DNA of 64,000 nt from an uncultured Eubacteriales bacterium (GTDB lineage Bacteria; Bacillota; Clostridia; Oscillospirales; Acutalibacteraceae). Shown here piece by piece: positions 53,797 through 60,426 of this stretch (position 1 is the first letter of the stretch; the number at the start of each line of letters is the position of its first letter). The translations under genes and the position numbers were made by a program. The notes under the pieces are model-generated. The model was not told the DNA's origin. It searched no databases and saw nothing but the letters and a program-made list of their open reading frames with translations. Location of the stretch: assembly GCA_934692675.1 (NCBI GenBank), contig CAKUUD010000002.1:235775-299774 (forward strand), in the 5' to 3' direction.

Positions 53797-54015
53797 TTAT
53801 CTATTTCCAAACAAACCTCCGGGCCCAAAAATACCACCTTCAGATTCAGAAGGTGATGAGGGCCCGCCTTCTCCACCTACTCCGCTACAATGCGAAGTGC
53901 ATACACCACTACAATTTCCTTGACAAACGTTTGAACATCCATTTCCGCCCCACAGTGTTGTACAGAAACAAAAAAAATCGTTTTTGCTTTTCTTTGGTTT
54001 CACAATAAACTTCAT
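53797..54015 (-). CDS. Cys-rich RiPP precursor peptide C (72 residues)
   Basis: Start at 54015 (MKFIVKPKKSKND, ATGGAGGA ribosome site 7 bases upstream), not at earlier in-frame codons. Seven Cys: 16, 18, 27, 31, 35, 39 and 43; the last five are exactly four apart. The tail is Gly/Ser/Pro/Glu-rich (GGEGGPSSPSESEGG) and Cys-free. The MKFIVKP start is the hallmark, as I recall it, of Clo7bot-type clostridial peptides. First gene of the operon. Confidence 0.88.
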   Translation of the reverse strand: MKFIVKPKKSKNDFFCFCTTLWGGNGCSNVCQGNCSGVCTSHCSGVGGEGGPSSPSESEGGIFGPGGLFGNR

Positions 54016-54039
54016 AAAAAATCCTCCATAAAATATTAT

Positions 54040-54124
54040 TTGGCTATTTTTGTCACACATTTTCAACAAGTTTTTTAAGTATATCTTTACAAAAATAACC
54101 AATTCCCATATGTAAAATAGCCAA
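54040..54124 (-). promoter_or_regulatory. Three copies of a TTGGYTATTTT motif before the RiPP operon
   Basis: TTGGCTATTTT occurs on the plus strand at 54040-54050 and on the minus strand at 54114-54124, forming a perfect 11-bp inverted repeat; a third copy, TTGGTTATTTT, lies on the minus strand at about 54093-54103. All lie just upstream of precursor C. Likely operator or activator sites; I could not identify a convincing -35/-10 pair. Confidence 0.5.
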
Positions 54125-54693
54125 TACAAAATGGGTTATGTGCAGTTTCTAAACACTAAAATCCCGCACTAAAAAAACTATCAATGTGTTCTAATGTTCT
54201 TTTGCTTCCAATTTATACCATTAGTCAAAATAAATTTTCGCTTTCATAAGCCATAGTAGATTAGTGCGTTTTGGCTTCAGCATTATATAATAATTTGCTA
54301 ATTCCCCCTTCAAACCATTCTTTGCAAGTGATTATGTTAAAGAACTCTTACATTTTTATTCACACTTCACTTATATCTATTATAGCATTATTTAGCCCTG
54401 CTTTTTTAGGGTTATTGAAAGTTCTATCTTTTAGACACAAAAAACGACAAAAAACAAAACCGGGTTGTATAATGTATAATATTGTTATTTCTTTTTTGTT
54501 TAATTTATATAAGTGAAATTCAATATACCTTTTAATACACTCTCAATATTTTTGTGGAAAGGAACTATGGCACCATATAATAGGAACTACGGCTTGTTGT
54601 GTTTTTTGCTTTTATATACTGTCAATAAGCATTAAAAATTTATTCTCGTTCTAGACACTAGAATACAGACTTTCTAGCCGTCTCCCCCATGAA
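54125..54693. other. Gene-free A+T-rich stretch between the RiPP operon and the broken SLOG gene
   Basis: About 570 bases without a supportable gene. The only distinct element is TTCTAGACACTAGAA (54649-54663), a 6-bp palindrome around ACA, with another TTCTAG at about 54672, close to the left inversion breakpoint inferred for the SLOG gene. Confidence 0.4.
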
Positions 54694-54954
54694 CACTATC
54701 CGTTTATAAAATCATATCTAATACTGGCATATAAAAATGAATCAGAGACTAATCGTTATGAAGATTTTGATGATATGGTATACCCTAATCTAGAACCAGT
54801 TTTACCCAAATACGCTATTATAAAACGCAATGAATGGATGATTGATAGGGCGGATTTCTTGATTACATATATTCATAACGAGTGGGGTGGAGCATACAGA
54901 ACACTGACATACGCAAAAAAGAAAAGCGATATAAAAATTTGCCATATATTTTAA
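54694..54954 (+). pseudogene. SLOG-family (DUF1273-like) protein, C-terminal half, inverted
   Basis: An open frame without start codon begins at about HYPFIKSYLILAYKNE and ends at TAA 54952-54954. It carries the C-terminal features of clostridial SLOG/DUF1273 proteins: DFDDMVYPNLEPV, KYAIIKRNEWMIDRADFLI and EWGGAYRTLTYAKKK. Its N-terminal half lies on the opposite strand at 54998-55225, consistent with an inversion inside the gene. Confidence 0.7.
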
Positions 54955-54997
54955 TTCGGTTTTTGTCATAAAATAACTTGGTCATATAAATTCACTC

Positions 54998-55225
54998 TCA
55001 AAAATCAAAAAACAGAAGATTAAGTAATGAAAATAAATAAGATGATTTAAGTTCTTTAACACATTTGGTACATAACCAATCAAACTTTCCCATCCCTCCA
55101 TTATAGAAAGTGGTAACACCATGATTTTTAACTAAGTTTATTATTTCATTTTTTAGTTTTACTTTTATAGAATCGATGTTGTAAATTTCCCTGTGCCCTG
55201 CAAATGTACATATTTTTCGTTGCAT
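54998..55225 (-). pseudogene. SLOG-family (DUF1273-like) protein, N-terminal half
   Basis: Starts with AAGGAGG before ATG and encodes KICTFAGHREIY and VTTFYNGGMGKFDWLC, the nucleotide-binding start of the family, up to VKELKSSY; then an unrelated hydrophobic tail (LFSLLNLLFF) replaces the expected YPxIKxYL block, which is found at 54694 on the plus strand. Transcription should still occur from its own promoter, giving a truncated 75-residue product. Confidence 0.72.
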
Positions 55226-55474
55226 ATTTCCTCCTTAATTTTTTTGATTGAAGAATTCAAATCTTCAAAAACCAAGTTACCGTCATACAAAAATTTTTCT
55301 TTGAGATAACATAAAATAATGAATGATTTGATAATCGAGTTTTTTTCTAAGTAGTATCGTTGTTTTAGAACGATAGTTACATATATTACACAACAATAGT
55401 TCGTGTTATTCAAGAGCTAATGCTCGTGTTTAAAATGTTCAATAGTTGGTAATCTCTAAGTTGAGGTGATAACT

Positions 55475-55804
55475 GTGAATGATTTTAATAAAAAGTTAGG
55501 CTTAAAAATAAAAAAATTGAGAGAACGAAGAGGGTTCTCTCGTGAAAAATTAGGTGAGATAGCTGAAATTAGTGACAGATTTATTTATGACGTTGAAACC
55601 GGGCAAAAAGGAATATCTGCAGAGACTTTGTATAAGCTATCACGAGCATTGAATGTAACATCTGATTATCTGCTCTTTGAAGTAGAAGAAAACAAAAATG
55701 AGTTATCGTATGTAACAGAGATACTTAAAAGTTTAAGTCCAAGTGAACTGGAATCAGTAGAAAAAATAATTTTAGAAATTTCCAAACTTGCATCTAAAAA
55801 TTAG
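55475..55804 (+). CDS. XRE-family helix-turn-helix regulator
   Basis: 109 residues from GTG 55475 (GAGGTGA 6 bases upstream; an earlier GTG at 55466 lies inside the ribosome site). Residues about 8-65 form a Cro/cI-type HTH: LGLKIKKLRERRGFSREKLGEIAEISDRFIYDVETGQKGIS. A short helical tail may dimerise. Diverges from the broken SLOG gene; candidate repressor for this mobile zone, perhaps of the operators around 56.9 kb. Confidence 0.88.
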   Translation: MNDFNKKLGLKIKKLRERRGFSREKLGEIAEISDRFIYDVETGQKGISAETLYKLSRALNVTSDYLLFEVEENKNELSYVTEILKSLSPSELESVEKIILEISKLASKN

Positions 55805-55814
55805 CATTCCAAAC

Positions 55815-55841
55815 AGTTCTCCAATAGGGGAGCTTTTTTGT
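55815..55841 (+). terminator. Terminator after the XRE gene
   Basis: A short CTCC/GGGGAG hairpin around AATA is followed by TTTTTTG, 10 bases after the stop codon. Confidence 0.6.
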
Positions 55842-56047
55842 TTAAAAAATTCTATAATGGTACAACACCATTGTTCGACATGTATGCATAACGAAAAGGT
55901 TTAATATATAAACCATAAATTAGAAAAAAGAAAGAGGTGACTATATGGTTTAGAATTTAATGGTATGTAAAGAAAGGTAGCTCTTTTTATGTGCGTATCT
56001 GAAGTTTATTCCGTACTTAAGCGATGCAGGTCGCCGGGTAATATTAA
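55842..56047. other. Gene-free scar between XRE and tail remnant
   Basis: About 200 bases with a good ribosome site (AAAGAGGTG) before an ATG at about 55945 that is stopped two codons later by TAG. It looks like debris from a deletion of the prophage head and tail genes. Confidence 0.35.
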
Positions 56048-56272
56048 CCAAGTTCGACTAATTCCATAAGTAATATTAAAACCACTTCGGAAATGAGCAA
56101 TAGCGAAATACTTGGGAAACTTGATTCAATCTTATCACTTCTCGAATATTATATCCCCGGCCTTAAAAGCAGACAGATTTGTCTTGATACGGGTGTTTTG
56201 GTTGGAGAATTAACGCCACCCATCAACCAGGAGCTTGCAAAAATTCAAATTAGCAAGGAGCGAGGACGATGA
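56048..56272 (+). pseudogene. Phage tail tape-measure protein, 3' stump
   Basis: An open frame of about 74 codons with no start, ending at TGA 56270-56272. Its end, QICLDTGVLVGELTPPINQEL followed by KERGR, matches the conserved C-terminus of Firmicutes phage tape-measure proteins (LDTGALVGELxPxID..L..). The several kilobases of the rest are missing. The stop overlaps the Dit-like start, the normal order in siphophage tail operons. Confidence 0.65.
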
Positions 56273-56904
56273 GCAATTTAAACGGAATTACTTTTACATC
56301 TTGGAATACAAATATTTCAAAACACAGCTATACTGATTTCGGTGTTATCTTGACGAAACAAAATATCGGGCTCCCCTCGCCTAAAACTTACAGCGTAAGC
56401 ATTGAGGGCATGGACGGAAGTCTTGATTTATCAGAATGTTTTGGAGAAATGAAATATGAAAACAGAACACTAAAGTTCACTTTTGAAAGCATTGACAAAA
56501 TAAATGATTGGCAAGCTAAAATGATAAATATTTCTTCTTTTTTGCACGGACATAAAATGAAGATTAAAACATGGTCCGACCCAAATTTTTACTATGTTGG
56601 TAAGTGTCAGATTGATGAATATAATTCAAGTAGTATGCTCGGAAAAGTCGTTATTTCTTGCGATTGTGAGCCTTTCAAGTATAAAAATAACATAACAAAT
56701 TATAGTTTAGTCGAAGGCACAAACACGGTGCAAAATTCAAGAATGACAGTATATGCGGACTTAATAAACGAATCTGAAATCACAATAAATTCAAAGGTTT
56801 ATAATGCAGGAACGCACCTAAGAGCGATAAAGCTAACAAGTGGTGCAAATACTATAAATTCAAGCGGCAATGCTACTCTTAATTTTCAGGAGGGGAAAAT
56901 TTAA
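56269..56904 (+). CDS. Phage distal tail (Dit-like) protein
   Basis: 211 residues with the N-terminal Dit/YomH-like pattern: GITFTSWNTNISKHSYTDFGVILT and PKTYSVSIEGMDGSLDLSE, followed by a C-terminal galectin-like beta region. Dit forms the hub ring between tail tube and tip. Position between tape measure and Tal is the conserved siphophage order. GGAGCGAGG precedes the ATG, which overlaps the previous stop. Confidence 0.78.
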   Translation: MSNLNGITFTSWNTNISKHSYTDFGVILTKQNIGLPSPKTYSVSIEGMDGSLDLSECFGEMKYENRTLKFTFESIDKINDWQAKMINISSFLHGHKMKIKTWSDPNFYYVGKCQIDEYNSSSMLGKVVISCDCEPFKYKNNITNYSLVEGTNTVQNSRMTVYADLINESEITINSKVYNAGTHLRAIKLTSGANTINSSGNATLNFQEGKI

Positions 56905-56914
56905 AAATCCAATG

Positions 56915-57024
56915 TGTGAAACAAAATAATAAATGTTTTGAAAAAATGTTTCACATTTTACGATGTATATGGTATAATACTTATGTGAAACAAAATCAAA
57001 AAAATGAATTAAAAATGTTTCACA
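56915..57024 (+). promoter_or_regulatory. Promoter of the prophage Fic gene bracketed by two identical dyads
   Basis: TGTGAAAC-N25-GTTTCACA occurs twice, at 56915-56955 and 56984-57024, with identical spacing. Between them lie TTCACA (56950-56955), a 17-base spacer and TATAAT (56973-56978) preceded by TGG. The right arm of dyad 1 contains the -35 box; the left arm of dyad 2 covers the likely start site. Confidence 0.75.
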
Positions 57025-57040
57025 TTAAGGAGATATCATT

Positions 57041-57973
57041 ATGGGTAATAAATCCGAAGTCATAGCACTTCTTCAAAATAAGCAATTACTTGAACACCAA
57101 CTTGAATCGCTTTCTTATGGTTCGATTGAGATAAGAGAAAGAGGGTCAAATAAATACATTTATGTTCATTACAGAGAAGACGGAGTTTCACTCACAAAAT
57201 ATATAGATGAATACTCTGATGACTTATATAACCTTATTTTAAACAACAATATAAAAGCTAAGAAGTTAAAAAAGCAAATCAGAGATATAAATAAAGAACT
57301 TAAAAAACTTAATTATATCGAAAATGAAGTGAATAGCGATGTAGAAATCAACATAGATTTTGCAAAAAGGCACCTTGCCCACACTATTTATAAACAAGCA
57401 ATATTAGAAGGAATTGCCACCACTTTTGCTGATACCGAAAGCATTATTGAAGGCGGAAAAGTTAATAATATGACTTCTGAAGATATAATGAAAATAGTAA
57501 ATTTAAAACACGCTTGGGAATTTATATTAAATAGAAATGTTATATCATCGAATACTGATTTTTCACTACTTTGCGAAATTAACAAAATGGTAGAAGAAGG
57601 ATTTTACTATACTGCCGGAAAGATACGGAGTATTCCTGTGAGCATTGGCGGTACCAAATGGCAACCTGATTTGCCCATTGAGTCTATTATAAAAGAAGAT
57701 TTAAATAAAATTTCCGATATGGAGATGAATGATGTTGACAGGGCAACAGAGTATTTGCTCTACACTATGAAAAAACAAATATTTATTGATGGAAATAAAA
57801 GAACCGCCGTAATATTTAGCAATCACTATCTTATTTCCAAAGGTAAAGGAATAATTGTTATTCCCGCAGAAAAAACAGAAGAATTTAAAAACTTACTCAT
57901 TCCGTTTTATGAAGGGAAAGATAATGAAAGAATAAGAGCATTTATAAAAGACAAATGCTATATGAAAATATAA
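57041..57973 (+). CDS. Prophage-encoded Fic/Doc-fold protein (moron) with Gln in place of the catalytic His
   Basis: 310 residues. The first 100 form a charged, coiled region (IKAKKLKKQIRDINKELKKL). The Fic core has TESIIEGG (132-139), reminiscent of the inhibitory helix, and the loop QIFIDGNKRTA (246-256): Phe248, Asp250, Gly-Asn-Lys-Arg agree with the Doc-type HxFxDGNKR motif but the leading His is Gln246. Related phage proteins with KxQxFIDGNKRTA exist in my recollection, so this is probably a subfamily trait: either inactive as an AMP transferase or using another chemistry. It has its own promoter, AAGGAG site and terminator, typical of a moron inserted between tail genes. Confidence 0.82.
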   Translation: MGNKSEVIALLQNKQLLEHQLESLSYGSIEIRERGSNKYIYVHYREDGVSLTKYIDEYSDDLYNLILNNNIKAKKLKKQIRDINKELKKLNYIENEVNSDVEINIDFAKRHLAHTIYKQAILEGIATTFADTESIIEGGKVNNMTSEDIMKIVNLKHAWEFILNRNVISSNTDFSLLCEINKMVEEGFYYTAGKIRSIPVSIGGTKWQPDLPIESIIKEDLNKISDMEMNDVDRATEYLLYTMKKQIFIDGNKRTAVIFSNHYLISKGKGIIVIPAEKTEEFKNLLIPFYEGKDNERIRAFIKDKCYMKI

Positions 57974-57986
57974 AATATTTAATTTA

Positions 57987-58007
57987 GCACCTTCGGGTGC
58001 ATTTTTT
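57987..58007 (+). terminator. Terminator of the prophage Fic gene
   Basis: GCACC-TTCG-GGTGC tetraloop hairpin followed by ATTTTTT. Confidence 0.8.
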
Positions 58008-58033
58008 ATGCAAAGATTAGGAGGTGAAATTTA

Positions 58034-59752
58034 ATGCAGTATAAAATATTTTGCGATGACTATATTTTATACGATTCGCAGCTTAATGAATTTCAACTTG
58101 AAAGTCCTGTTTTGAAACAAGAATTAAACACCGCTTATGAATTAACTTTTACTATTTATCCAAATCACCCATATTTTAATAACATATCAAAACTAAGCTC
58201 CATAATTAAAGTTTATCGAGATAGCAGTTTAATTTTTAAAGGGCGGGTGATTAATTCGGAGCTTGGATTCCATAACGAAAAAAAGATAACTTGCGAGGGA
58301 ATCCTCGCTTTTTTACTTGACAGCATCATTCGCCCATTTGATTTTCCAAATGATGAACAGTTTTCAGATTTAGACTATGAGCATGACAACGCTATAGAAT
58401 ATTTTTTAAATTGGGTTTTGACTTGTCATAACTCGCAGGTTAAAGATTTTCAAAAAATACAGCTTGGGAATATAACTGTTACCGACCCGAATAATTACCT
58501 TGCACGTTCAAGTATTGAATATTTAAGCTCTTGGGAAGTTATAACTTCAAGGCTTCTTAAAAGTTATGGAGGTTATCTTGTAATTCGTGAAGAAAACGGA
58601 GTAAATTATCTTGATTATCTTGAAGATTTTACGTCTGACGGAACATCAGTCGGAAACAAACTTGTTTGTACGCAGAAAATAGAGTTTGGAGCAAATCTCC
58701 TTGATTTAACGGAAGAAATAAGCGGAGCAGACATAAAAACGGGAATTATTCCGCTTGGAGCAAGGCTTGAAGATTCTGACGGAAATCAAACTGATGAATA
58801 TTTGACAATTGAAAGCCTGCCGGACGGGATTTTGTCGGAAGGAATTATAAAAACAGACGACCACATTTTAAACACCACACTTGCGAAAACTTACGGAGCT
58901 ATTTATGAAGTGGTTAAATGGGAAGATGTAAAAATTGCAGAAAATCTGCAAGCCAAAGCACTCTCATACCTTGCCGACAGTATAAAATTTAAAAGTGAGA
59001 TTTCTATAAAGGCAATAGATTTAAAGCTTACAAATGACCAAATCGGAGCTTTTAAAATTGGTGAGTATATCAGGTGCCTGAGTAGTCCTCATGGGCTTGA
59101 TGATTTATATTTACTCCAAAAAATATCAATAGACATGAAAAATCCGCAAGCTACAACAATTGAACTTAATAAGTCATCCTTAACTTTTACGGATAAGGTT
59201 TTAGAAAATAAAAAGAATACTGACAATATCATAACCCGTGTTGACAGAGTTGAACGTGGATATATAAATAGCGGTAGTATTACGGACATAGCTAACGAAA
59301 CAATCGAAAACAGTTCAGCTTTTGAGCAAAATGCTTCAGCTATAATGTCACAAGTTTCCGAGCTTTACACCAAAATTAAAGACTTTGAAATATACAGAAG
59401 TAATGTCACAACTCAATTTATACAAACGAGTGAAGATTTTACTTACCAGTTTAGCAATTTAACGGAACTCATAAATAATTTAGACGCAAATTCTGCGGAG
59501 CAGTTTAATAACATAATCCGTTATATTCGATTTGTTGACGGCGATATAATTCTTGGTGAAATTAATAACAATCTTATGCTTAAAATAAGTAATGATAAAA
59601 TTTCTTTTTTACAAAACGGAATCGAAGTTGCATACATGACCGATAACAAACTTTATATTACAGACGGAGAGTTTTTAAATTCACTCCAGCTCGGTAATTT
59701 TGCTTTTTACCCAAGAACAAGCGGAAATTTATCGTTTAAGAAAATAAAATAG
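58034..59752 (+). CDS. Phage tail tip protein (Tal-like, prophage endopeptidase tail family)
   Basis: 572 residues starting MQYKIFCDDYILYDSQLNEFQLESPVLK with AGGAGGTG upstream. The N-terminal 350 residues have the gp27/Tal hub pattern (ELNTAYELTFTIYPNHPYF; IIKVYRDSSLIFKGRV; ITCEGILAFLLDSIIRPF). The region from about 390 is helical and may be the trimeric stalk. No lytic domain is evident. Follows the Dit gene apart from the inserted Fic moron. Confidence 0.8.
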   Translation: MQYKIFCDDYILYDSQLNEFQLESPVLKQELNTAYELTFTIYPNHPYFNNISKLSSIIKVYRDSSLIFKGRVINSELGFHNEKKITCEGILAFLLDSIIRPFDFPNDEQFSDLDYEHDNAIEYFLNWVLTCHNSQVKDFQKIQLGNITVTDPNNYLARSSIEYLSSWEVITSRLLKSYGGYLVIREENGVNYLDYLEDFTSDGTSVGNKLVCTQKIEFGANLLDLTEEISGADIKTGIIPLGARLEDSDGNQTDEYLTIESLPDGILSEGIIKTDDHILNTTLAKTYGAIYEVVKWEDVKIAENLQAKALSYLADSIKFKSEISIKAIDLKLTNDQIGAFKIGEYIRCLSSPHGLDDLYLLQKISIDMKNPQATTIELNKSSLTFTDKVLENKKNTDNIITRVDRVERGYINSGSITDIANETIENSSAFEQNASAIMSQVSELYTKIKDFEIYRSNVTTQFIQTSEDFTYQFSNLTELINNLDANSAEQFNNIIRYIRFVDGDIILGEINNNLMLKISNDKISFLQNGIEVAYMTDNKLYITDGEFLNSLQLGNFAFYPRTSGNLSFKKIK

Positions 59753-59771
59753 TACCCTAAGGCACTATTTT
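59747..59771. terminator. Bidirectional terminator between Tal and the toxin gene
   Basis: AAAATAGTACC pairs with GGCACTATTTT with one mismatch around CTAA, with A/T runs on both sides, between convergent genes. Confidence 0.6.
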
Positions 59772-60070
59772 AAAAATTTTTGCCAATCTATTTTTGAATA
59801 AAGAAATCTAATAATTGTTACCGTATTTTCTGTTATGTTGTAAAAAGCGAGGTAATTACTTATAGGTAAAATTCTAATTTCAAATTTTGATAAATATTCA
59901 TCTTTAACTATCGACTGCCTTTCCGGCATATTTTCTAAAGATTTAAACGCTGATTTTGAAGATGCGATTAAATTTTCAGCACTAATAGGATTTTTTAAAG
60001 TGTATTTTATATATTCAAATGCACTTTTTAAATCTTTGGTGGCAGTTTTAGATATTAAAACTTTATACAT
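59765..60070 (-). CDS. ParE/RelE-family toxin
   Basis: 101 residues with the ParE-like fold pattern: YKVLISKTATKDLKSAFEYIK at the start, a central helix pair, and IRILPISNYLAFYNI then VTIIRFLYSKIDW at the end. Directly downstream (6 bases) of its antitoxin. The pair is on the opposite strand from the tail genes, so it is an independent insertion that can stabilise the prophage. Confidence 0.88.
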   Translation of the reverse strand: MYKVLISKTATKDLKSAFEYIKYTLKNPISAENLIASSKSAFKSLENMPERQSIVKDEYLSKFEIRILPISNYLAFYNITENTVTIIRFLYSKIDWQKFLK

Positions 60071-60076
60071 TACAAA

Positions 60077-60337
60077 TTAAAGCTCCTCACCTGTAATTTC
60101 TTTAATAGCGTCTTCGTATGGCATTACATCGCCCGTTGAAACATCTTTAATGCCTTCATCGATTAATCTGTAAAGTTCATATTTACTACAAAGATTATCA
60201 TAACTTTCCATGCTTAAAATAACTGCGTCACCGTGTCCGTTCTTGGTTATAAATACAGGTTTATTAGTTTCTTTGCAGTAATCAATTATGCTGTTATAGT
60301 CATTGCGTAAATCTGCGCTTGGTCTTATTGCCGGCAT
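60077..60337 (-). CDS. Phd/YefM-family antitoxin
   Basis: 86 residues from ATG 60337 (MPAIRPSADLRND; AGGAG 9 bases upstream). The N-terminal Phd/YefM DNA-binding domain (SADLRNDYNSIIDYCKETNKPVFITKNG; DAVILSMESYDNL) is complete, and the acidic C-terminal tail should wrap the toxin. Such antitoxins repress their own promoter. Confidence 0.9.
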   Translation of the reverse strand: MPAIRPSADLRNDYNSIIDYCKETNKPVFITKNGHGDAVILSMESYDNLCSKYELYRLIDEGIKDVSTGDVMPYEDAIKEITGEEL

Positions 60338-60370
60338 ACAAATCAACTCCTAAAAAATAATTATATCAAT

Positions 60371-60399
60371 ATTATATGCAAATTCAGATATATAGTCAA
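60371..60399 (-). promoter_or_regulatory. Promoter of the toxin-antitoxin pair
   Basis: On the minus strand TTGACT (60394-60399), 17 bases and TATAAT (60371-60376). Confidence 0.7.
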
Positions 60400-60426
60400 T
60401 ATCAAATTTTAAAACGAGGTGAAATT

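Noticed and set aside
54040..54124. Reading the inverted TTGGCTATTTT copies as an IS-element terminal repeat
   Set aside because: Only 63 bases lie between them, there is no transposase, and a third copy in the promoter zone fits regulation better.
54271..54516. Plus-strand open frame of 81 codons with a hydrophobic stretch
   Set aside because: It begins at TTG without a ribosome site, shows no family pattern, and lies in very A+T-rich DNA where such frames arise by chance.
54567..54632. Micro-ORF of 21 codons after GGAAAGGAACT
   Set aside because: Only the ribosome-like site supports it, spacing is poor, and nothing conserved is recognisable.
55165..55413. Minus-strand open frame of 82 codons
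   Set aside because: It overlaps the SLOG N-terminal half in another frame, and its start has no ribosome site; the SLOG frame has a strong one.
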